Positions 35,935-44,529 of a stretch of DNA of 64,000 nt are shown here, one piece after another. Source of the stretch: Latilactobacillus fragifolii (GTDB taxonomy: Bacteria; Bacillota; Bacilli; Lactobacillales; Lactobacillaceae); assembly GCF_905332535.1 (NCBI RefSeq), contig NZ_CAJOCF010000001.1:372001-436000 (forward strand). Reading direction: 5' to 3'. The notes beneath the pieces were generated by a model. The model was not told the DNA's origin and did no database searches. It saw nothing but the letters and a program-made list of their open reading frames with translations. Made by a program: the position numbers and the translations under genes. The stretch's first letter is position 1, and the number at the start of each line of letters is the position of its first letter.

Positions 35935-37649
35935 TAGGCTTGTAGCGGCTTGTTACGTAACTTCTGGACAAGTTGCTCATCCGGTGTTGTATACAATGTT
36001 TGTTGGCCTTCATAGACCACAAAACCAGGTCGCGCACCGTTGGGTTTCTTAATCTTCTTAACCTGAATATAATCAACTGGGACGGCAGCAGATAAGCGGG
36101 CCTTCGAGAAATACGCCGCTAAGTTAGCGGCTTCTTGAAGCGTGTCTTCTGATGGGTTTGGACTATCAATAATGACATGGGAACCCGGAATATTTTTCAC
36201 ATGCAACCAAATGTCGGATTTATGCGCTTTTTTTAAGGTCAACTGATCATTTTGATAGTTATTCTTACCAACAAAAATCCGGGTGCCATCACTAGCATAG
36301 AAAACTTCCGGTTCACTAATCTTGTAACGTCTCTGTTTCTTAGCACCAGTTTGTTTAACCTTTAGATACCCCTCGGCCTGTAATTCAGCTTTGATATCGT
36401 CCAAATCCTTTGGTTCGGCAATTTCAATTTGCGCCATCATCGTTTTGAAGTAGGTCAGTTCAGCTTCTGTTTTAGCCATTTGTTCGTTAACGTAAGCAAT
36501 TGAATTTCGTAATTTCTGATATTTTGCGAAATACTTCTGCGCATTTTTAGACGGGCTAATTTGGTTCGACAGTGTAATCTTAAGCGGTTCGTTATTGGCA
36601 TAGAAGTTAGGTAACGTGATTTCAGTCATGCCTCGTTCCACTTCCCGTAGGTAGGTGGTTAAAATTTCGCCTTTAATCCGGTAATCATCAGCACTATCAG
36701 CGGCTTTTAACGTTTTTTGTAGTTTTTGCAGTTTCTTTTCATCCTTTTGAATCTCGTTACGGATAAAATGGATGAGGGCCCCACCTTGTTGTTGCACACG
36801 GTCACGCTGCGCTTTGTGTAAGTAATATTGGTCTAATAGTTCACTCAATGTTGCAAAATGGCTCAGACTCCCTGTCAGGCTCTCATAGGGGAAAGCCGTA
36901 AACCACGATTTTTGAGCGCCAATCGTTAAAGTCGGGGTGGCTTGATCGAATTGCTTAAAAAACGCCGTGGCAACTGCCAAATAATGATCATGGTCGGTTA
37001 AACGCGTCTGTAGTTCAACAGCACTTTCACGACTCATCCCTTGAAATTGTCGTTGTAACCATTTCACCTGTTCATCGGCAGTTTCATTATAGTAGCTCAA
37101 CCAATCAAGTGTTTTCAAATCCGTCGTAAAACCATCAACCCCAGTCGCTGCCGGGGGATTGACATAATCGGCACCAGGCATCAAAAAACGATACCGGTTT
37201 TGTGAAACACCAACGTGCCGAATCAAATCGAGAATCTTATTGGTCGCTTGATTGACTAAAATGACATTACTATGCCGGCCCATCAATTCAACGATTAGGC
37301 ACAATTGTTGTAAGTCACCAAGTTCATTGCGTGATTTAAATCTGAATCTTAGAATCCGGTCACTTTCAACTTGCTCGATTTTTTCTAAAATGGCGCCATC
37401 TAAATATTTGCGTAAAGTCATCGCAAAATTGGGTGGGGTGGCAGGATTCGCATAGGGCACACGGGTCACTTGCACGCGAGCATACGAGGGGTGCGCTGAT
37501 AGAAGGAGGGGATAAGTCTTGCGATTTGCACGAATCGTCAAGATCACTTCATTTGGATAAGGTTGTTGAATTTTCGTAATTTTGCCGTCTGCTAAAGTTG
37601 TGTTTAGCTCATTTACAACGGCATGGGTCATTAAACCATCAAAGGTCAT
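35934..37649 (-). CDS. rqcH: Ribosome quality-control protein RqcH (NFACT family, also called FbpA/Rqc2)
   Basis: Binds stalled 50S-peptidyl-tRNA complexes and recruits Ala-tRNA to add degradation tails; older annotations call it fibronectin-binding protein. 571 residues: NFACT-N domain from MTFDGLMTHAVVNEL, a long coiled coil (about 290-430), then NFACT-R with IWLHVKNIPGSHVII and the GARPGFVVYEGQQTLYTTPD tail. Located alone on the minus strand between two + strand blocks. Confidence 0.94.
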   Translation of the reverse strand: MTFDGLMTHAVVNELNTTLADGKITKIQQPYPNEVILTIRANRKTYPLLLSAHPSYARVQVTRVPYANPATPPNFAMTLRKYLDGAILEKIEQVESDRILRFRFKSRNELGDLQQLCLIVELMGRHSNVILVNQATNKILDLIRHVGVSQNRYRFLMPGADYVNPPAATGVDGFTTDLKTLDWLSYYNETADEQVKWLQRQFQGMSRESAVELQTRLTDHDHYLAVATAFFKQFDQATPTLTIGAQKSWFTAFPYESLTGSLSHFATLSELLDQYYLHKAQRDRVQQQGGALIHFIRNEIQKDEKKLQKLQKTLKAADSADDYRIKGEILTTYLREVERGMTEITLPNFYANNEPLKITLSNQISPSKNAQKYFAKYQKLRNSIAYVNEQMAKTEAELTYFKTMMAQIEIAEPKDLDDIKAELQAEGYLKVKQTGAKKQRRYKISEPEVFYASDGTRIFVGKNNYQNDQLTLKKAHKSDIWLHVKNIPGSHVIIDSPNPSEDTLQEAANLAAYFSKARLSAAVPVDYIQVKKIKKPNGARPGFVVYEGQQTLYTTPDEQLVQKLRNKPLQA

Positions 37650-37748
37650 TATTGCTCACACTCTCTATAATTAAATTGTCTTACTTATTGTAACGGTTTT
37701 GGAACGGAACCTCAAAGAAATTAGTTGTTTGCAATCGCTAACATGACT

Positions 37749-37785
37749 ATTGTATAATACAATCATTAAATTGCTTTATACAATT
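37749..37785 (+). promoter_or_regulatory. Palindromic operator overlapping the marR promoter
   Basis: ATTGTAT-A-ATACAAT at 37749-37763, containing TATAAT as the likely -10 box, and a half-site ATACAATT at 37778-37785. The sequence resembles OhrR/MarR operators (TACAATT-AATTGTA). Autoregulation is therefore likely. Confidence 0.65.
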
Positions 37786-37800
37786 CAAGGGGAATTTGCC

Positions 37801-38223
37801 ATGCATTCAACCTTAACAACGTTTAATCAACTAAATCGATTATATCAGGAACAAAAGAAACACTGGGCGGCACAGCTCGGGTTGAAATTAGCACAAATCA
37901 ATATTCTAATGACAATTGAACCCCATCAAGAGCAGATTGTGCATGCAAAATTAATCGTCTTAACCAAACTGGATGCTTCGACACTCAGTCGGCAATTAAA
38001 TACGATGACTCAAGAAGGCCTATTAACAAAAGTGCCCGGTACTGACCCGCGCCAACGCGTGTACGCATTAACACCAGCCGCCAAAACTGCATGTCATGCA
38101 TTGGAACACCTCCAAACTGAACTTGAAAACCACATTCAACAGAACTGGAGTTCCGAAGAACAACAGTTTTTAAAAATCCTACTGAACCGTTATTATCAAA
38201 GCTTCAATCGGCTACTAAAATGA
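37801..38223 (+). CDS. MarR-family transcriptional regulator
   Basis: 140 residues. Winged helix visible in HAKLIVLTKLDASTLSRQLN and the wing VPGTDPRQRVYALTPAAK. Start at 37801 after AAGGGG; the open frame upstream to 37750 lies over the operator and is not translated in my reading. No conserved Cys at the OhrR sensing position near the N-terminus is evident, so a peroxide-sensing role is not supported. Target beyond its own promoter is unknown; next downstream is a DegV gene with its own promoter region. Confidence 0.85.
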   Translation: MHSTLTTFNQLNRLYQEQKKHWAAQLGLKLAQINILMTIEPHQEQIVHAKLIVLTKLDASTLSRQLNTMTQEGLLTKVPGTDPRQRVYALTPAAKTACHALEHLQTELENHIQQNWSSEEQQFLKILLNRYYQSFNRLLK

Positions 38224-38322
38224 AATGCCCTATACATATTTGGGAAAATCGGCAATTTTAGGGGAATTAACCTATCATTTATGATATAGTTATTACCGAA
38301 TAATAAAAAAGTAGGTGTCACC

Positions 38323-39192
38323 ATGAAAATTGCTGTAGTCACTGATAGTACCGCTTATCTCACAGAACAGCAAGTGAAAGACCATCAACTCTTCGTTGTG
38401 CCGATCCCAGTTATCCTTGATGGCCAGGTCTACGATGAAGGCGTTGATATAACCACTGAAGAGTTCTATCAAAAATTAAAAATATCCGAAACATTCCCAA
38501 GTACATCACAACCCCCACTGGGCGAAATGCTAAAACTGTACGAAAACCTAGGCAACGAAGGGTATGATGCAGTTATCAGCATTCACCTGGCTAGCACCAT
38601 TTCTGGGTTTGTCACGACATTGAAAAATGCGGCAAGCACCATTGATAACATTCAAGTTGTTCCATATGATTCTGGGATTACTGTAATGTTAATGGGCTAT
38701 TTAGCGATGGAAGCGGCTAGACTGGCACGCGAGCCAGAAGCAACCGTTGACCAGATCATTGCTCGCCTCGATGACCTAAAGAGTACAATGGATGAATGCT
38801 TCATTGTTAACGACTTACAAAACTTAGTGCGTGGTGGTCGTTTATCAAACGCATCCGCTTTTATTGGTAGCATGTTGAAGATTAAACCGCTTTTAACGTT
38901 TGACGCTGAAACTAACAAGATTACGGCTTTTGAAAAAGTTCGTTCATTGAAGAAGGCTTACGCCCGCGCTGAACAAATTTTTGCTGAAACAGCTGAACGT
39001 GTTGATTATCCATTACGCGCACTGATTATTCACGCCAACGATGAACCGGCAGCCATTGCTTGGCGTGATAAGCTTCGCGCAAATTACCCAGACTTACCAA
39101 TTGATATCAGCTACTTTGGCCCGGTTATCGGGACCCATCTTGGTGAAAAAGCAATTGCGCTTGCTTGGATTAAAGATTTTGATAAAGCCTAG
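38323..39192 (+). CDS. DegV-family fatty-acid-binding protein
   Basis: 289 residues. DegV/FakB-type proteins bind a fatty acid and present it to the kinase FakA. N-terminal IAVVTDSTAYL, TSQPPLGEML, and the C-terminal SYFGPVIGTHLGEKAIALAW are family motifs. Terminated by a hairpin at 39199-39232. A second DegV gene lies 1.4 kb downstream. Confidence 0.93.
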   Translation: MKIAVVTDSTAYLTEQQVKDHQLFVVPIPVILDGQVYDEGVDITTEEFYQKLKISETFPSTSQPPLGEMLKLYENLGNEGYDAVISIHLASTISGFVTTLKNAASTIDNIQVVPYDSGITVMLMGYLAMEAARLAREPEATVDQIIARLDDLKSTMDECFIVNDLQNLVRGGRLSNASAFIGSMLKIKPLLTFDAETNKITAFEKVRSLKKAYARAEQIFAETAERVDYPLRALIIHANDEPAAIAWRDKLRANYPDLPIDISYFGPVIGTHLGEKAIALAWIKDFDKA

Positions 39193-39198
39193 TTATAA

Positions 39199-39232
39199 AA
39201 AGCCTATCGAAGTATTCGATAGGCTTTTTGTG
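39199..39232. terminator. Bidirectional terminator
   Basis: AAAAAGCCTATCGAA / TTCGATAGGCTTTTT with a short loop, between convergent genes. Confidence 0.9.
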
Positions 39233-39234
39233 CT

Positions 39235-39771
39235 TTATAGAATAGCAACAGGGTCTTCTAGGGTGACCAACTTCGTACCAATCAACTTATAAATAACCGA
39301 TTTAACGGCAACTTTTTGAACAATATTGAGTGGATCTTCACTTAAGTTGAATTCATTGACCGTTGATTGCGCGTTGATATTAGCAATTTCGGCATTAAAT
39401 AACTGCACAAAATGATCATAGGCTTTACTAGCAGTGTTGTTTGCCAGTGATTGTGAAATTCCCTGTTTGATGACTTCCAGTGGGAAGACCAGCTTCATGA
39501 TGCTCACCACGATCAATTCGGCTAAATGATCACGATTGTAACGTTTCTTTTCAGGTCGTTCAATAATCGCCATTTTGACATAACTATTAATCATCGTTTT
39601 CGTTATTTTAACGTCCAACAGGGGACTCAGCCGTTTATTGACTTCGCTAATGACTTGGTCCATATAGAGGTCTAAATCTGGAAATTCTGACCATAGTGGT
39701 AACCGTAGTTGTTGAAAGTCACCTAACCATTTTTCAAATTCTTGTGATTGCATCCTGATTAACGCCACCAA
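39235..39771 (-). CDS. DUF1836 domain-containing protein
   Basis: 178 residues (or 172 from the internal ATG at 39753; the ribosome site does not decide). The region LDVKITKTMINSYVKMAIIE and KKRYNRDHLAELIVV is the DUF1836 core, which looks like a MerR-like helix-turn-helix. Function unknown. Divergent from the hemolysin-III gene, with two inverted repeats in the shared upstream region, so it may regulate its neighbour. Confidence 0.82.
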   Translation of the reverse strand: MVALIRMQSQEFEKWLGDFQQLRLPLWSEFPDLDLYMDQVISEVNKRLSPLLDVKITKTMINSYVKMAIIERPEKKRYNRDHLAELIVVSIMKLVFPLEVIKQGISQSLANNTASKAYDHFVQLFNAEIANINAQSTVNEFNLSEDPLNIVQKVAVKSVIYKLIGTKLVTLEDPVAIL

Positions 39772-39819
39772 TCTGTTGATAGTGTATTTATTATGCCATA
39801 GTAATTATCATTTGTCACT

Positions 39820-39875
39820 AATGTAGAATCGAATTCTATTATCTATTGACTTGCAATCTACATTCGCGCTATAAT
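39820..39875 (+). promoter_or_regulatory. Hemolysin-III gene promoter with two inverted repeats
   Basis: TTGACT at 39846-39851, 18-bp spacer, TATAAT at 39870-39875. Around the -35 box: AATGTAGA (39820-39827) pairs with TCTACATT (39857-39864), and inside it TAGAAT-CGA-ATTCTA (39824-39838). The nested repeats look like an operator in the divergent region. Confidence 0.6.
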
Positions 39876-39907
39876 ACTCGACAAATAGAGAAAGCGAGGC
39901 AAGAACC

Positions 39908-40552
39908 ATGCAGCCATCTACGATTAAACGCCAACAATTAATTTATGAAATCTGGAATGCCATTACCCACGGGATTGGTTTTTTCGGTAGTTTAACGCTC
40001 GTCATTATGCTTCTAGTCAAAGGCATTCATCAAACCCTTTCACCAGTCGCGATTGCTAGTCTCGCAGTATATGGGGCTACATTACTGTTATTATACCTCG
40101 CTTCAACTTTATTTCACTGCTTGGCATTTACCAAGGCGAAACGCGTCTTTCAAATCTTCGATCATAGCAATATTTTCTTGCTGATTGCTGGGACCTACAC
40201 GCCATATTGCTTGATTTTTATTGGCCATGCAGCAGGCATTAGCTTACTGATTGCAATCTGGACACTAGCAATCGCTGGCATTGTTACCCACATTTTAAGT
40301 CACGGTCGCTACCAAAAGGTTGAAACAACAATTTACGTTGTGATGGGTTGGTTATGTCTATTAGCCGGCAAGACCCTCTATGCAAACCTCAGTCCGGTTG
40401 GTTTTTGGCTGTTAGTCAGTGGCGGCGTAGTTTTTACCGTTGGTGCTCTAATTTACAGTTTTCCCAAAATTCCTGGTTTACACTTAATTTGGCATTTCTT
40501 CGTAATGCTCGGAACGACTTTGATGTTTTTTTCAATTTATCTCAACATTTAA
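39908..40552 (+). CDS. Hemolysin III / PAQR family membrane protein
   Basis: 214 residues with seven membrane segments. PAQR-type conserved residues: EIWNAITHGIGFFGSL, ASTLFHC, FDHSNIFLLIAGTYTPYC, and a late HLIWHFFVMLG with the metal-site His. The family includes Bacillus YqfA/HlyIII; the biochemical role (possibly hydrolase or membrane homeostasis) is not settled. Followed after 20 bp by a DegV gene, so probably co-transcribed. Confidence 0.92.
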   Translation: MQPSTIKRQQLIYEIWNAITHGIGFFGSLTLVIMLLVKGIHQTLSPVAIASLAVYGATLLLLYLASTLFHCLAFTKAKRVFQIFDHSNIFLLIAGTYTPYCLIFIGHAAGISLLIAIWTLAIAGIVTHILSHGRYQKVETTIYVVMGWLCLLAGKTLYANLSPVGFWLLVSGGVVFTVGALIYSFPKIPGLHLIWHFFVMLGTTLMFFSIYLNI

Positions 40553-40572
40553 CTTGAAGGAGTACAACGCAC

Positions 40573-41415
40573 ATGACAATTAAAATTGTAACGGACTCAT
40601 CAGTTCAACTAACAGCAGACGAACGCGCCAATTATGACATTCATATCGTTCCTTTAACCATTCAACAAGGGACTGAATCTTTCATCGATGGTCAAACCAT
40701 CACGCGCGCCGAATTTTTAAGGCGCTTACAAAGCGCGACGACCGATTTCCCAACAACTAGTCAACCAACCGTCGGCAGCTTCGTTGAACTCTACGACCAA
40801 TTGGGCACGGATGGCAGTACAATTTTATCAATCCACTGTACCGGATTACTCAGTGGCACGATCGAAGGCGCCCACACAGCGGCCCAACAATCAACAAGTG
40901 ATGTCCACGTTATCGATAGTAAAGAAATTGACCGCGGACTTGCTTATCAAGTCGTCGCAGCCGCACAAGATGTTGAAGCCGGTAAGTCACTTGCTGAAAT
41001 TATCGCACATCTTGACGATATTCGTAGTAGGACGGAAACCTATGTTTTCTTAGATTCACTAGATGCTCTCCAACGCGGTGGACGGATTAGCCGGATGGCC
41101 GGCCTCTTAACAAAACTGATTAAGCTCAAGGTAATTGTCCGCTTAACGGATACGGAATTAGAAGTGATTGCAAAGGGGCGGGGACTAAAAGCTTTTACAA
41201 AAGAAATCAACAATATTCGTGGACACTTAGCCACTCAAACCGTTGCTGAAATCGGCATCTCCCACGTAGGAATCACTGACGAACTATCCACGAAGATCCA
41301 AACAATCCTTGAAGAAACACAGCCGCATGTACCTTATATCGTCGCTTTAACGAGTCCCGTTATTATGAGTCACGTTGGCCTAGGCGCCTTCGGGATTTTT
41401 TACCTTACTAAATAG
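40573..41415 (+). CDS. DegV-family fatty-acid-binding protein (second copy)
   Basis: 280 residues, the same family as the gene at 38.3 kb but clearly diverged. IKIVTDSSVQLTADE at the start, FPTTSQPTVGSFVELY, LDSLDALQRGGRISRMAGLL and the SPVIMSHVGLGAFGIFY end are diagnostic. 20 bp after the hemolysin-III gene. Two FakB-type proteins with different fatty-acid preference are common in Firmicutes; which is which cannot be told here. Confidence 0.93.
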   Translation: MTIKIVTDSSVQLTADERANYDIHIVPLTIQQGTESFIDGQTITRAEFLRRLQSATTDFPTTSQPTVGSFVELYDQLGTDGSTILSIHCTGLLSGTIEGAHTAAQQSTSDVHVIDSKEIDRGLAYQVVAAAQDVEAGKSLAEIIAHLDDIRSRTETYVFLDSLDALQRGGRISRMAGLLTKLIKLKVIVRLTDTELEVIAKGRGLKAFTKEINNIRGHLATQTVAEIGISHVGITDELSTKIQTILEETQPHVPYIVALTSPVIMSHVGLGAFGIFYLTK

Positions 41416-41421
41416 TACTAT

Positions 41422-41454
41422 CCGAGAACGTCTTTTTGAGACGTTCTTTTTTGA
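41422..41454 (+). terminator. Terminator after the second DegV gene
   Basis: AGAACGTCT / AGACGTTCT stem with a TTTTG loop and a T run. Confidence 0.88.
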
Positions 41455-41478
41455 TACCTAAAATTGTGCAAAATCGAG

Positions 41479-41522
41479 TTGTCATATTAAAAATTATCAT
41501 TTATACTAGAATGAACGTTCTA
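41479..41522 (+). promoter_or_regulatory. Promoter with palindromic TetR operator
   Basis: TTGTCA at 41479-41484, 17-bp spacer, TATACT at 41502-41507. The palindrome TAGAA-TGAACG-TTCTA (41507-41522) starts at the last base of the -10 box, where a repressor would block initiation. Confidence 0.75.
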
Positions 41523-41540
41523 ATAAGAGGAGATCATCAG

Positions 41541-42122
41541 ATGCGTACAAAAGAATTTGACACAACAGCGGTTTTAGACAAAGCAATGCTTGTTTTTTGG
41601 CGCCAAGGGTATGAACAGACATCGATGCAAAATCTAGTAGCTGAAATGGGCATTCACCGGCGTAGTATCTATGATACATTTGGCGATAAGCACCAACTTT
41701 TCTTGGCAGCCCTAGCGCACTACCATGAGCAAACCATCGCAATGTTTGACCAAATTAATAGTCAACACAACGACCTTCGAAGTCGTTTAACGGCTATTTT
41801 TACGGCGTTTATTAAACATCCAACTCAGCAACCAAATGGCTGCTTAATTGTTAATACGGCTACCGCGTTAGCCACATTAGAAGATGATGTCCAAAAACGC
41901 ATACAACACTATTTACAGCAAGAGCAAGTCATATTGCAACAATTGCTCATTGAAGGGCAAGCTGAGTTGAGACACCCCATTAAAGACGAACTGCTAGCCG
42001 CAACACTTCAAAATGCGTTGGTCGGCATTCGTGTCATGGCTAAAGTCAATCCCGATTCAGACGTCTTAATCGCAACAGCACACCAAACACTTCAAATACT
42101 CCCATGGAAAGAGGTTCTCTAA
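41541..42122 (+). CDS. TetR-family transcriptional regulator
   Basis: 193 residues from the ATG at 41541 after GAGGAG. N-terminal DNA-binding domain reads TAVLDKAMLVFWRQGYEQTS and MGIHRRSIYDTFGDKHQLFL (about 8-52). The pattern matches the AcrR group that controls short-chain or quinone oxidoreductases. First gene of an operon with the MDR oxidoreductase (1 bp gap) and an alpha/beta hydrolase. Confidence 0.9.
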   Translation: MRTKEFDTTAVLDKAMLVFWRQGYEQTSMQNLVAEMGIHRRSIYDTFGDKHQLFLAALAHYHEQTIAMFDQINSQHNDLRSRLTAIFTAFIKHPTQQPNGCLIVNTATALATLEDDVQKRIQHYLQQEQVILQQLLIEGQAELRHPIKDELLAATLQNALVGIRVMAKVNPDSDVLIATAHQTLQILPWKEVL

Positions 42123-42123
42123 G

Positions 42124-43125
42124 ATGAAAGCAGCCCAAATCACAAAATATAGTAAAGATCTCAATGTAACTGTTAAGGAAATGGCCATACCACAACCACA
42201 AGCTAACGAAGTACTGATCAAGGTTAGCTATGCTGCCGTGAATCCATTAGATTTAATGAATATTCACGGCAGTGTTAAGTTAATTCAAGATTATTCAATG
42301 CCGTTAACCCTTGGCAATGAAGTCGTCGGGGAAATTACCGCTATTGGTTCTAACGTCACGCTTTTTAAACCTGGGGATCTGGTTTACACCCGGTTGCCAC
42401 TTGCTAAAATTGGTGGTTTTGCAGAATATGTTGCCGTTGATGCCGACGCTATTTGGTATACACCCACCACTTTATCAGCTAAAGAGGCGGTTGCTGTCCC
42501 ATTAACAGGTTTAACCGCTTATCAAGGGCTTACGGAAGAATTGGCCGTTGAATCAGGTAAAACACTTTTTATTCCTGGCGGTTCTGGTAGTTTTGGGCAA
42601 TTAGCCGTGCCAATCGCTAAATCTTTAGGTTTAACAGTAATTGTCTCCGGGAATGCTGAAGCACGTGGGCGCCTCTTAACATTAGGGGCTGATCAATATC
42701 TCGATTACCGAACAACCGATTATTGGCAAGTACTAAACGATATCGATTACGTGATTGATACCCGCGGTACTCAAGATATTGAACGTGAGCTTTCCATTAT
42801 GAAACCAGGTGGCCGCTTATTAAGTTTGGTGGCAGGTCCTAATAAGCACTTTGCAATCACCCACGAATTACCTGCTTGGAAACGACTTTTATTTAGCTTA
42901 GCGGGGAAGAAGTGGGATAAACTCGCTGCTAAAGCTCAAGTTGACTATCGCTTCATCTTTGTTCGTTCAGATGGTCAACAACTTAAAAAAGTCACTGAAC
43001 TAGTTGAAAAACAGCACATCACACCAGCTATCGATCCCCACGATTTTGACCTTGATCACATCCAAGAGGCACTCACTTTGGTTGCCAATGGTAAGCTCGC
43101 TGGTAAAGTTGTGCTTCATTTCTAA
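42124..43125 (+). CDS. NADP-dependent quinone oxidoreductase-like MDR protein
   Basis: 333 residues of the zinc-free branch of the medium-chain dehydrogenase superfamily. KVSYAAVNPLDLMNIHGSV and the cofactor motif IPGGSGSFGQLAVPIAKSLG are visible; there are no zinc-binding cysteines. Substrates are likely quinones or enals (inference). Starts immediately after the tetR stop, so translation is coupled. Confidence 0.9.
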   Translation: MKAAQITKYSKDLNVTVKEMAIPQPQANEVLIKVSYAAVNPLDLMNIHGSVKLIQDYSMPLTLGNEVVGEITAIGSNVTLFKPGDLVYTRLPLAKIGGFAEYVAVDADAIWYTPTTLSAKEAVAVPLTGLTAYQGLTEELAVESGKTLFIPGGSGSFGQLAVPIAKSLGLTVIVSGNAEARGRLLTLGADQYLDYRTTDYWQVLNDIDYVIDTRGTQDIERELSIMKPGGRLLSLVAGPNKHFAITHELPAWKRLLFSLAGKKWDKLAAKAQVDYRFIFVRSDGQQLKKVTELVEKQHITPAIDPHDFDLDHIQEALTLVANGKLAGKVVLHF

Positions 43126-43148
43126 TCATTGTCAAAGGAGAACAATTA

Positions 43149-43982
43149 ATGACTTATCTAACAGCATCTAACAAAACCGTTCGTGGTCGTGACGGTAGCC
43201 AGTTTAATTACCGTGAGACTGGTGCAGGGGACGGCCTACCACTTGTTTTACTCAATCATTTATCTGCCACTTTAGACAACTGGGACCCAAGGTTCATCGA
43301 CGCATTAAGTCACCATCGAAAAGTGATTGTCTTTGATAATCGCGGCATTGGCCTGTCGAACGGTGAGGTGCCAACAACAATTGAAGAAATGGCCGCTGAT
43401 GTTATGCAGTTTTTAGAGTTACTCGGCTTAAAGCAAATTGATTTATTAGGCCTATCAATGGGCGGCTTTATTGCACAGACTTTCACGCTAAAATACCCAT
43501 CCGTTGTTCGTAAACTTATTTTAGTCGGTACCGGTCCGCAAGGCGCTGTTGATATTGCTAAAGTTGGTAGAATTGTAAATATTGATCTTTTACGGGCAAC
43601 CATTACCCGTCGTGACGTTAAAGAATATCTCTTTTTTACAAAAACAAAGCAAGGTCAGGCAGCCGGTAAAGCATTTATGGCCCGTTTAAAGCAAAGAACC
43701 ATGGTTAAAGATCAACCTATCAGATTAACAGCTTATCGCCGACAATTAAAAGCAATCAAGCATTATGCGCACAGCAAACCAGCCATGCTATCACAGATCA
43801 ACCAACCAACCTTGATTGTCAACGGTGATCATGATCGTATGGTGCCAGTTCTTGGTTCATATCAAATACATGAACAGATTAAGAATTCACAGCTTAAAAT
43901 TTATCCAGACGCCGGCCATATGTCATTATTCCAATATACAGATGATTTTGTAACAATCCTTGAACATTTTTTAAATCGATAA
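43149..43982 (+). CDS. Alpha/beta-fold hydrolase
   Basis: 277 residues. Nucleophile elbow GLSMGG (Ser about residue 102), preceded by the oxyanion-region NHLSATLDNWDP and FDNRGIGLS; acid NGDHDRMVP and His in DAGHMSLFQY complete the triad. Substrate unknown. Third gene of the TetR operon; the TetR, oxidoreductase and hydrolase set suggests a detoxification or aldehyde/ester-handling function. Confidence 0.9.
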   Translation: MTYLTASNKTVRGRDGSQFNYRETGAGDGLPLVLLNHLSATLDNWDPRFIDALSHHRKVIVFDNRGIGLSNGEVPTTIEEMAADVMQFLELLGLKQIDLLGLSMGGFIAQTFTLKYPSVVRKLILVGTGPQGAVDIAKVGRIVNIDLLRATITRRDVKEYLFFTKTKQGQAAGKAFMARLKQRTMVKDQPIRLTAYRRQLKAIKHYAHSKPAMLSQINQPTLIVNGDHDRMVPVLGSYQIHEQIKNSQLKIYPDAGHMSLFQYTDDFVTILEHFLNR

Positions 43983-43986
43983 TCCT

Positions 43987-44019
43987 AAACCAGCACATCA
44001 TAAGATGCGCTGGTTTTTT
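43987..44019 (+). terminator. Terminator of the TetR operon
   Basis: AAACCAGC-CATC / GATG-GCTGGTTT stem followed by T residues. Confidence 0.88.
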
Positions 44020-44077
44020 ATTGCATCTTAACGCGAATATGGGAGTGGGTGATCCGGTTAATTTAAAAAAATATTCT

Positions 44078-44105
44078 AGTTTACATAATATATATTATAC
44101 GAAGA
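44078..44105 (-). other. dif: dif site (XerC/XerD-type chromosome dimer resolution site)
   Basis: Read on the minus strand: XerC-type arm TCTTCGTATAA, spacer TATATA, XerD-type arm TTATGTAAACT. Compared with the dif sequences I recall, it matches Bacillus subtilis at 25 of 28 positions and Staphylococcus aureus at 26 of 28; the XerD arm and spacer are exact. It lies in a gene-free region where the main gene orientation changes from + to -, as expected at the replication terminus. The remembered reference sequences should be checked. Confidence 0.9.
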
Positions 44106-44174
44106 ATTGCTTATTTCTTAAAATGGCTTAAAATCACCAATTATTAGTCAACATCATTCAACTGATTGGCTTAC

Positions 44175-44321
44175 TTAAATTTAATCCGTTTCGTTTTTTA
44201 TACTGAATGATTCATTAACTACTATAAGCTGCTCAGCGCAAAGCCAAAGTTTTAAACTGGCTGTATATCTAATATCGCCAGCCTTTAAGCTAAATGCTAT
44301 CATTCAGCGAAACAAATTTAA
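44175..44321. repeat. Segmented inverted repeat in the gene-free terminus region
   Basis: The right side is one block at 44300-44321 (TCATTCAG, CGAAAC, AAATTTAA in a row). The left side has the exact complements of all three, in the right order, but spaced out: TTAAATTT at 44175, GTTTCG at 44188, CTGAATGA at 44203. A near-palindrome AGCCA-AGTTT-AAACT-GGCT (44242-44262) lies in the loop. This may be a structured RNA, a decayed repeat or a binding array; nothing else is recognised between 44110 and 44525. Confidence 0.5.
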
Positions 44322-44529
44322 ATCCGTGATTGCTATGGCGACTATGACGGCATTAAATTGATAAATACGCGCATTAATCCAGATTAGCCTTAAAATCACA
44401 CATCAGAACGTTAAAATAGGCCTTAAATGGCTGATATAACGGCATTTATCCATGACAGTGATCTTTTAAGGTCGCCATATAGCGAAGCATCAGAGCACCT
44501 AAACAACCGCTAGTAAAGTGGTTTGCTAG

